Shown in pieces: positions 13,938-19,572 of a stretch of DNA of 19,572 bases (its first letter is position 1; each line of letters starts with the position of its first letter). The DNA is from Fluviibacter sp039805865 (GTDB taxonomy: Bacteria > Pseudomonadota > Gammaproteobacteria > Burkholderiales > Rhodocyclaceae): the NCBI GenBank assembly GCA_039805865.1, contig JBDLTI010000033.1:1-19572 (forward strand), in the 5' to 3' direction. The position numbers were made by a program, and so were the translations under genes. A model generated the notes under the pieces. The model had not been told where the DNA came from. It ran no database searches and saw only the letters and a program-made list of their open reading frames with translations.

Positions 13938-16553
13938 ATGGGAAAAAAGTTAATCATTGCCGAAAAACCATCCGTCGCTCTGGATATTTCCAAAGCGCTC
14001 GGCGGCTTTACCAAGCATGATGACTATTATGAAAGCGACGATTACGTCCTTTCATCGGCCGTGGGTCACCTGCTGGCGCTGATCTGCCCGGAAGAATTTG
14101 AAGTCAAACGCGGCAAGTGGACCTTTGCTCACCTGCCCGTGATTCCCCCGCACTTTGATCTACAACCCATCGAGAAATCGGCACCACGCCTGAAAGTGCT
14201 GCAAAAGCTGCTGCGTCGCAAAGATATCGATGGCCTGATCAACGCATGCGATGCGGGACGCGAAGGCGAGCTCATCTTTAATTACATTGCCCAGTACGCC
14301 AAGGCCAAACTGCCGGTGCAGCGTCTGTGGCTGCAGTCCATGACCAAGGACGCCATCCAGAACGGATTCGCCCACCTGCGTGACGGCAACGAAATGCAAG
14401 GTCTGGGCGATGCCGCCGTCTGCCGTTCGGAATCAGACTGGCTGGTCGGTATTAACGGCACCCGTGCCATGACGGCATTTAACTCCAAGACAGGTGGCTT
14501 TCACCTCACCACCGTCGGCCGTGTGCAAACGCCCACGCTGTCTCTAGTCGTTGAGCGTGAAAAAGAAATTCGCGCCTTTATTCCCCGTAACTACTGGGAA
14601 GTCGAAGGCGAATTCCAGGCAGCGGGCGGCAACTACACCGGTCGCTGGTTCGACGAAGGTTTCAAAAAAGGCGAGGATGAACACGCCCGTGCCGAACGCC
14701 TGTGGCAAGAACAACAAGCAGAAGCAATTCGCGGCGAATGTCTGGGAAAACCCGGCGTTGTTACCGACACCGCAAAGCCAGAAAATCGGCTATCTCCCCT
14801 GCTTTTTGATCTAACAAGCTTGCAACGTGAAGCGAACACGCGTTTTGGGTTTTCTGCAAAAACCACGCTATCGATCGCCCAGGCACTGTACGAACGCCAC
14901 AAGGTTTTAACCTATCCGCGTACCGATTCTCGCGCACTGCCTGAAGATTATTTACCGACCGTCCATAACGTATTGGCCGGTCTGCCGGATATTTATGCGC
15001 CCTTCGCCAATGAGATCGTTAAAGAAGGCTGGGTCAAACCGAACAAGCGTATCTTCAACAACACCAAGATCTCGGATCACTTCGCCATCATCCCGACCGG
15101 CACCGTACCCAAGAGCCTGTCGGAAGTTGAAGCCAAGCTCTACGATTTTGTTGTGCGCCGCTTCCTTTCGGTTTTCTATCCGGCCGCCGAATACCTGGTG
15201 ACCACCCGCATTACGCGTGTCGGCAAGCACCCGTTCAAAACCGAAGGCAAAGTCCTCGTTAAAAAGGGCTGGCTCACCGTTTACGGCAAAGAAGAAAGCG
15301 ACGAAGAAACCAATCTGCCGGCCGTGACTGACGGCGAAACTGTACAGACGGACGATGTGCGCGTTAAAGCTTCGGCAACACGCCCACCAGCACGCTACTC
15401 TGAAGCCACGCTGCTCTCCGCCATGGAAAGCGCCGGCAAACGTATTGATGACGATGAACTCCGTGCCGCCATGGCCGGACGCGGCCTTGGCACTCCAGCC
15501 ACCCGCGCCCAGATCATCGAAGGACTACTGGCTGAACAATATTTACTACGCGAAGGCCGCGAACTCATCCCGATGGCCAAGGCGTTCAACCTCATGACGC
15601 TACTGGAAGGTCTGGGCGTTACCGCGCTCACCTCACCAGAACTGACGGGTGAATGGGAGTCCAAGCTCGGCAGCATGGAGCGCGGCGAACTGTCGCGCAA
15701 ACAATTCATGGCCGAAATTGCCCAGATGACCGAAGACATGGTCGCCAAGGCCAAGAACTTCGAACACGACACCATCCCCGGCGACTTCGGCACGCTGACC
15801 ACGCCATGCCCCAAGTGCGGCGGCGTCATGAAAGAAACCTACAAGAAGTTCCAGTGCGGCAGCTGCGACTACGGTCTCTGGAAAACCGTGGCCGGTCGCC
15901 AGTTTGAAGGCGCCGAAATCGAAACCCTGATTAAAGAACGTCAGGTCGGCCCACTTAACGGCTTCCGAAACAAGATGGGGCGGCCGTTCGCTGCGCTCAT
16001 CAAGCTCAACGACGAACACCAACCTGCTTTTGATTTTGGTAACTCAGACGACAGCTCCAGCGAACCGGTTGATTTCAGCGGTATCACCAGCGTAGGTGCC
16101 TGCCCGAAATGCAAGGCCAACGTCTACCCGTACGTCACCTCTTACGTCTGTGAAAAATCGGTCGGCCCGGAAAAGAGCTGTACCTTCCGCTCTGGCCAGA
16201 TCATTCTGCAACAGCCAATCGATACCGAGCAGATGTCCAAGCTGCTCACGGCGGGCAAAACCGATCTACTCAAAGAGTTTGTCTCTTCACGCACCCGTCG
16301 TAAATTCTCTGCGTTCCTCGCGCTCGATAAAGACGGCAAGGTCGGTTTTGAATTTGAACCGCGCCCGGTAAAAGCTGGGGCCGCCGCGAAAAAGGCTTCA
16401 CCGAAAAAGACGACGGCCAAAGACGCGGATACCGAAGAAGCCAAGCCCGCTAAAAAAGCCGCTGCCAAGAAACCGGCGACTAAAAAACCGGCCGCTAAGA
16501 AGCCCGCAGCAAAAAAGCCAGCGGCTAAAAAGGCCGCTAAAGCCAAGGAATAA
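13938..16553 (+). CDS. topB: DNA topoisomerase III with zinc ribbons and lysine-rich tail
   Basis: A type IA topoisomerase (871 residues) that passes single strands of DNA and resolves replication and recombination intermediates. The Toprim domain has IIAEKPS with E9 and CDAGREGE (104-111) for magnesium binding. The catalytic tyrosine is Y326 in LTYPRTDSRALP. Two four-cysteine zinc ribbons follow: C624, C627, C640, C643 and C722, C725, C738, C748. The last 60 residues are an Ala/Lys/Pro tail. I chose the ATG at 13938 because MGKKLIIAEKPSVA is the family start; an upstream TTG at 13878 would add 20 unrelated residues and sit before the promoter. The last base of its stop is the first base of the next gene's ATG (TAATG). 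Confidence 0.95.
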   Translation: MGKKLIIAEKPSVALDISKALGGFTKHDDYYESDDYVLSSAVGHLLALICPEEFEVKRGKWTFAHLPVIPPHFDLQPIEKSAPRLKVLQKLLRRKDIDGLINACDAGREGELIFNYIAQYAKAKLPVQRLWLQSMTKDAIQNGFAHLRDGNEMQGLGDAAVCRSESDWLVGINGTRAMTAFNSKTGGFHLTTVGRVQTPTLSLVVEREKEIRAFIPRNYWEVEGEFQAAGGNYTGRWFDEGFKKGEDEHARAERLWQEQQAEAIRGECLGKPGVVTDTAKPENRLSPLLFDLTSLQREANTRFGFSAKTTLSIAQALYERHKVLTYPRTDSRALPEDYLPTVHNVLAGLPDIYAPFANEIVKEGWVKPNKRIFNNTKISDHFAIIPTGTVPKSLSEVEAKLYDFVVRRFLSVFYPAAEYLVTTRITRVGKHPFKTEGKVLVKKGWLTVYGKEESDEETNLPAVTDGETVQTDDVRVKASATRPPARYSEATLLSAMESAGKRIDDDELRAAMAGRGLGTPATRAQIIEGLLAEQYLLREGRELIPMAKAFNLMTLLEGLGVTALTSPELTGEWESKLGSMERGELSRKQFMAEIAQMTEDMVAKAKNFEHDTIPGDFGTLTTPCPKCGGVMKETYKKFQCGSCDYGLWKTVAGRQFEGAEIETLIKERQVGPLNGFRNKMGRPFAALIKLNDEHQPAFDFGNSDDSSSEPVDFSGITSVGACPKCKANVYPYVTSYVCEKSVGPEKSCTFRSGQIILQQPIDTEQMSKLLTAGKTDLLKEFVSSRTRRKFSAFLALDKDGKVGFEFEPRPVKAGAAAKKASPKKTTAKDADTEEAKPAKKAAAKKPATKKPAAKKPAAKKPAAKKAAKAKE
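16443..16550 (+). repeat. AAKKPA-type repeats coding the TopB tail
   Basis: This stretch encodes repeated KKPA/KKAA units (TopB residues 836-871) with alternating GCx, AAA/AAG and CCx codons. The tail resembles histone H1-like Ala/Lys/Pro tails and likely binds DNA nonspecifically. Such repeats are prone to length change between strains by slippage (inference). Confidence 0.7.
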
Positions 16554-16927
16554 TGGCAGGCTTGCAGAACAACACCCCGGTACCGGATGAGCTACGGCTA
16601 CGCGCCGGAGGCCAGACGCTGGCACTGACTTACCCGGACCTAGGCGAGGTGACATTGAGCGCTGAGTTTCTTCGCGTTCACTCGCCCTCGGCCGAAGTAC
16701 GTGGCCATGGCATCGGTAATGAAGTGCTGCAAACGGGCAAAGAAGACGTGTGCATCACCGGCATTGAACCGGTGGGCAATTACGCCATTAAACTGATATT
16801 TTCGGATGGGCACGACAGCGGTCTATACTCTTGGGACATCTTCAACGAATTTGCCAGAAACCATCATGCACTCTGGCAGAGTTACCTACAGCGGCTTGAA
16901 AAAGCCGGCTATCAGCGCAAGGTTTAA
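16553..16927 (+). CDS. DUF971 domain protein
   Basis: This 124-residue cytoplasmic protein carries the DUF971 fold, related to the N-terminal domain of gamma-butyrobetaine hydroxylase. The conserved centre is GIEPVGNYAIKLIFSDGH followed by DSGLYSWDIF (about 62-90), and the end is a helix ALWQSYLQRLEKAG. No enzymatic function is established for stand-alone members. The gene stands directly before ubiE in many betaproteobacteria. Its ATG overlaps the topB stop, with AAGGA inside topB as ribosome site, and it ends one base before the ubiE start, so translation of the three genes is probably linked. Confidence 0.92.
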   Translation: MAGLQNNTPVPDELRLRAGGQTLALTYPDLGEVTLSAEFLRVHSPSAEVRGHGIGNEVLQTGKEDVCITGIEPVGNYAIKLIFSDGHDSGLYSWDIFNEFARNHHALWQSYLQRLEKAGYQRKV

Positions 16928-16928
16928 T

Positions 16929-17672
16929 GTGACACATCAAGACAACACCACCCACTTCGGCTACGAAACCGTTAACGAACGGGAAAAAGCAGGGCGTGTA
17001 CGCCAGGTATTTGATTCGGTCGCCACCAAGTACGACATCATGAATGACCTTATGTCCGGTGGCCTGCACCGCCTGTGGAAAATTTTTACCATCGGTCGCA
17101 GCGGCGTGCGCCCGGGCATGAAGGTGCTCGATATCGCGGGTGGCACGGGTGACCTAGCCAAGGCCTTTAGCAAGAAGGTTGGCCCATCGGGTGAAATCTG
17201 GCTCACCGACATTAACAACGCCATGCTCACCTGCGGGCGGGATCGTTTACTCAACGCCGGCACCGTGATCAAGACTGCACAATGTGATGCCGAGAAATTG
17301 CCGTTTCCCGATGGCTACTTCGACATCGTTACCGTTGCCTTTGGTCTACGCAACATGACCCATAAAGATGGTGCGCTGGCTGAAATGCGCCGCGTGCTCA
17401 AACCGGGCGGCAAACTCATGGTGCTGGAGTTCTCCAAAGTCACACCGCTGCTCGCACCCATTTACGACTTCTATTCCTTTAAAGTGATTCCACAAGTCGG
17501 GCAGATTGTTGCGCAGGACGCCGATAGCTATCGCTACCTAGCTGAATCGATTCGCATGCATCCCGATCAGGAAACACTGAAGCAGATGATGGAAGGCGTG
17601 GGCTTTGATCGCGTGCAGTATCACAACCTCACCGGTGGTGTCGTTGCGCTGCATATTGGCGACAAGTTCTAA
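16929..17672 (+). CDS. ubiE: Ubiquinone/menaquinone C-methyltransferase UbiE
   Basis: UbiE methylates the quinone ring carbon in ubiquinone synthesis (and menaquinone synthesis where present) using S-adenosylmethionine. The family opening THFGYETV is at residues 8-15. The AdoMet loop VLDIAGGTGDL (66-76), VAFGLRNM (136-143), RRVLKPGG (154-161) and the C-terminal NLTGGVVALHIG are all present. I set the start at the GTG at 16929, one base after the DUF971 stop, with AAGG upstream, giving 247 residues (E. coli 251). A longer ATG-started frame from 16806 overlaps DUF971 by over 120 bases and adds 41 unrelated residues. Confidence 0.95.
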   Translation: MTHQDNTTHFGYETVNEREKAGRVRQVFDSVATKYDIMNDLMSGGLHRLWKIFTIGRSGVRPGMKVLDIAGGTGDLAKAFSKKVGPSGEIWLTDINNAMLTCGRDRLLNAGTVIKTAQCDAEKLPFPDGYFDIVTVAFGLRNMTHKDGALAEMRRVLKPGGKLMVLEFSKVTPLLAPIYDFYSFKVIPQVGQIVAQDADSYRYLAESIRMHPDQETLKQMMEGVGFDRVQYHNLTGGVVALHIGDKF

Positions 17673-17680
17673 ACTACGCC

Positions 17681-18265
17681 ATGCTGCATAGCCTGTCCTT
17701 ACCTGTGATCAATCGCGCGCTGCGCGATGACCCGTGGGCAGCTTCACGCCTCGCAGCCTTTGCCGGTGCCTCTTTGCGTATTTCGATGGCGGAGCGCTCG
17801 CTCATGCGTTACACCATCGAGCCTGATGGTCTGCTCGCTGCCCATCAGGTCTATGGTGACGACGAACCGACGCTATCCATCGACTTGCCCGGCAACGCGG
17901 CATCGCTGTTTATGAGCCATGGCCGCCAGGGTGTGATCAAAGCCGCCAAGATTCGTGGCAACATCGATCTGGCTAATGCGCTGAATGATGTGATGGACCA
18001 AATTCGGCCAGATCCCGAAGCTTTTCTGGCCTCAAAGATCGGTGATATTGCGGCACATCGAGTGATGGGCTTTGCTCAGGCATTCAGACAAGGGGCAGAG
18101 CAGTTGGTAACGCGCTTAAAAGATCAATTCACGGAGCACGTTGCTGAAGGCCAATCGGTGATCGTACCTACGCCTGAAGTACATGCCTTTATGGACGATG
18201 TGGATACGCTACGCAATGATGTCGCCCGTCTACAACAGCGGGTTGAACGTTTAACCTCCCGTTAA
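17681..18265 (+). CDS. ubiJ: Ubiquinone biosynthesis accessory factor UbiJ (SCP2 domain)
   Basis: UbiJ is a lipid-binding assembly factor of the cytosolic ubiquinone-synthesis complex. Residues about 17-115 fit an SCP2 sterol-carrier-like domain (LSIDLPGNAASL, IRGNIDLANALNDV). The end (about 165-194, VDTLRNDVARLQQRVERL) is a heptad coiled coil typical of the family, which partners with UbiK. Length 194 is close to E. coli's 201. It begins eight bases after ubiE with no strong ribosome site and is the last gene before a terminator; the ubiB gene that normally follows is not here. Confidence 0.9.
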   Translation: MLHSLSLPVINRALRDDPWAASRLAAFAGASLRISMAERSLMRYTIEPDGLLAAHQVYGDDEPTLSIDLPGNAASLFMSHGRQGVIKAAKIRGNIDLANALNDVMDQIRPDPEAFLASKIGDIAAHRVMGFAQAFRQGAEQLVTRLKDQFTEHVAEGQSVIVPTPEVHAFMDDVDTLRNDVARLQQRVERLTSR

Positions 18266-18288
18266 AGTCCAGTCCCCTTGCACCAAAA

Positions 18289-18314
18289 CAAAAGCCACCC
18301 GAAGGTGGCTTTTG
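18289..18314. terminator. Bidirectional intrinsic terminator between ubiJ and atpC
   Basis: CAAAAGCCACC (18289-18299) and GGTGGCTTTTG (18304-18314) form a perfect 11-base-pair stem around a CGAA tetraloop. T-rich sequence follows the GC core in both directions, so it can end the plus-strand topB-to-ubiJ transcript and the minus-strand ATP synthase transcript. A second small perfect hairpin, AGGTA/TACCT, lies at 18321-18334 next to the atpC stop. Confidence 0.88.
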
Positions 18315-18339
18315 CGTTTTAGGTAGTAATACCTGAAAC

Positions 18340-18759
18340 TTAGTGCTTGTTACGCAGTTTCTTGATGGCAGCCAGCTGACCAATTGCATCAGCCAGTTCT
18401 GCTTCGGCCTTGGCGTAATCCATGCTGCTATCACGCTTCTGCAGCAGCTCTTCGGCAGCCTTCTTGGCCTGCTGAGCACGAGCCTCATCCAGATCGTGAG
18501 CACGGATAGCGGTATCCGCTAGAACCGTAACCATCGTCGGTTGCACTTCCAGCATACCGCCGGAAACGTAGACGAACTCTTCACCGCCATCTGGCAGCTT
18601 GATGCGTACGGCACCCGGGCGGATGCGCGTCAGCAGCGGGGTGTGGCGTGGCCAGATACCCAGCTCGCCCGATTCACCCGGCAGTACCACGTGATCAGCT
18701 TCACCCGAGAAAATCATCTCTTCGGCGCTGACTACGTCTACATGGATTCTTAATGACAT
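18340..18759 (-). CDS. atpC: F-type ATP synthase epsilon subunit
   Basis: The epsilon subunit (139 residues) belongs to the central stalk of F1 and regulates ATP hydrolysis. Residues 1-85 form the beta-sandwich (IHVDVVSAEE, LPGESGELGIWPRHTPLL, YVSGGMLEVQP). Residues about 90-139 form the two-helix C-terminal arm with many Ala, Glu and Lys. An AGGAG ribosome site precedes the ATG at 18759. It is the last gene of the atp operon, 54 bases after atpD. Confidence 0.97.
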   Translation of the reverse strand: MSLRIHVDVVSAEEMIFSGEADHVVLPGESGELGIWPRHTPLLTRIRPGAVRIKLPDGGEEFVYVSGGMLEVQPTMVTVLADTAIRAHDLDEARAQQAKKAAEELLQKRDSSMDYAKAEAELADAIGQLAAIKKLRNKH

Positions 18760-18772
18760 ATATGCTCCTGAT

Positions 18773-18796
18773 CCGCCGCACGTTGCCGCGCGGCGG
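18773..18796 (-). other. GC-rich hairpin in the atpD-atpC intercistronic gap
   Basis: CCGCCGC (18773-18779) and GCGGCGG (18790-18796) form a perfect 7-base-pair stem with a 10-base loop, in the mRNA about 15 bases upstream of the atpC start and close to its ribosome site. No T-run follows in the transcript direction, so it is not a terminator. It may affect mRNA stability or slow epsilon synthesis relative to beta, which is needed at three copies per complex (inference). Confidence 0.45.
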
Positions 18797-18813
18797 GGGG
18801 ATGGAACTTCCGG

Positions 18814-19572
18814 TTACTGCAGTGTCTTGGCTTTTTCGATGGCTTCTTCAATCGAACCCACCATGTAGAAAGCCTGCTCTGGCAGATGATCCAGCTCACC
18901 TTCAACGATCATCTTGAAGCCCTTGATCGTATCCTTGAGGGAAACATACTTACCTGGCGAACCGGTAAACACTTCAGCCACGTGGAACGGCTGCGACAGG
19001 AAGCGCTGGATCTTACGAGCACGGGAGACGGCGAGTTTATCGTCGGCAGCCAGTTCGTCCATACCCAGAATCGCGATGATGTCACGCAGTTCTTTGTAAC
19101 GTTGCAGCGTTTGTTGAACGCCACGGGCAACCTTGTAGTGCTCTTCACCAACCACATGCGGGTCGAGCTGACGCGAAGTCGAATCGAGCGGATCAACGGC
19201 TGGGTAGATACCCAGAGCGGCGATGTCACGCGACAGAACAACGGTCGAGTCCAAGTGCAGGAAGGTGGTCGCAGGCGATGGGTCAGTCAAGTCATCGGCT
19301 GGCACGTAAACGGCCTGGATCGAGGTAATCGAACCGGTCTTGGTCGAGGTAATACGCTCTTGCAGACGGCCCATTTCTTCAGCCAGTGTAGGCTGATAGC
19401 CCACAGCTGAAGGCATACGACCCAGCAGCGCGGATACTTCGGTACCGGCCAGCGTGTAGCGGTAGATGTTATCGACGAAGAACAGAATGTCACGGCCTTC
19501 GTCACGGAAACGTTCAGCCATGGTCAGGCCGGTCAGCGCAACGCGCAGACGATTTCCTGGAGGTTCGTTCAT
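18814..19572 (-). CDS. atpD: F-type ATP synthase beta subunit, C-terminal part, cut by window edge
   Basis: The beta subunit holds the catalytic nucleotide sites of F1. The window covers the last 252 residues of a protein of about 460-470; the frame runs to the edge, and the ATG there is internal, not the start. Visible landmarks are the Walker B strand RDILFFVDN, AGTEVSALLGRMPSAVGYQP, the loop IQAVYVPADDLTDPSP, and LDSTVVLSRDIAALGIYPAVD. The C-terminal helical domain ends KAKTLQ. The Walker A loop lies upstream, outside the window. Confidence 0.97.
   Translation of the reverse strand: MNEPPGNRLRVALTGLTMAERFRDEGRDILFFVDNIYRYTLAGTEVSALLGRMPSAVGYQPTLAEEMGRLQERITSTKTGSITSIQAVYVPADDLTDPSPATTFLHLDSTVVLSRDIAALGIYPAVDPLDSTSRQLDPHVVGEEHYKVARGVQQTLQRYKELRDIIAILGMDELAADDKLAVSRARKIQRFLSQPFHVAEVFTGSPGKYVSLKDTIKGFKMIVEGELDHLPEQAFYMVGSIEEAIEKAKTLQ

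Noticed and set aside
16142..16546. Minus-strand frame opposite the topB tail, rich in Ala/Phe/Gly and looking like a membrane protein
   Set aside because: It is the mirror image of the Ala/Lys repeats, not a gene.
16806..16928. Upstream ATG start for ubiE
   Set aside because: The added 41 residues are unrelated to the family and lie inside DUF971; the GTG at 16929 gives the normal length.

Overview
The window looks like a core chromosomal segment of a betaproteobacterium with moderately high GC. Three things point there: the protein sequences (HemE, NtrY, the Fis-type end of NtrX, UbiE), the gene neighbourhoods rsmB-DUF4390-ntrY-ntrX, def-fmt, secreted protein-dprA-smg-topB and DUF971-ubiE-ubiJ, and the two-domain 'housekeeping plus envelope' content. 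I see no transposase, integrase, phage gene, CRISPR array, tRNA or rRNA. Coding density is very high, no gene-free stretch exceeds 300 bases, and many neighbouring genes touch or overlap by 1 to 4 bases.

Layout. Positions 1-1109 (minus) hold the N-terminal half of the replication-restart helicase priA, cut by the window edge. A 200-base gap follows; it holds a likely hemE terminator and a tight cluster of DnaA-box-like sites. From 7839 down to 1310 (minus) runs a probable five-gene transcription unit: rsmB (rRNA methylation), a secreted DUF4390 protein, the sensor kinase ntrY, its regulator ntrX, and hemE (haem synthesis). An S1/P1-type zinc nuclease (7893-8876, plus) sits alone between rsmB and htpX and points the other way. 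htpX (membrane protease) and def-fmt (N-terminal formyl cycle) occupy 8873-11258 on the minus strand.

From 11364 to 18265 everything is on the plus strand. First come a secreted protein that looks like the usual dprA-adjacent LysM protein but has no LysM domain, then dprA (DNA uptake/recombination) and smg. A well-formed sigma-70 promoter then precedes topB (topoisomerase III with a lysine-rich tail), DUF971, ubiE and ubiJ (ubiquinone synthesis). A bidirectional terminator at 18289-18314 separates this unit from the end of the ATP synthase operon (atpC and the C-terminal half of atpD) arriving on the minus strand.

Most of this is ordinary core metabolism and information processing: replication restart, DNA topology, DNA processing, translation initiation and peptide deformylation, rRNA modification, haem, quinone and ATP synthesis. 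I did not find a clearly new multi-gene system. The points most worth a second look are an NtrX whose central AAA+ domain has decayed while its partner kinase is intact, the DnaA-box cluster upstream of priA, the lone secreted S1/P1 nuclease, the LysM-less secreted protein, and signs that this is a rearranged origin-proximal neighbourhood.
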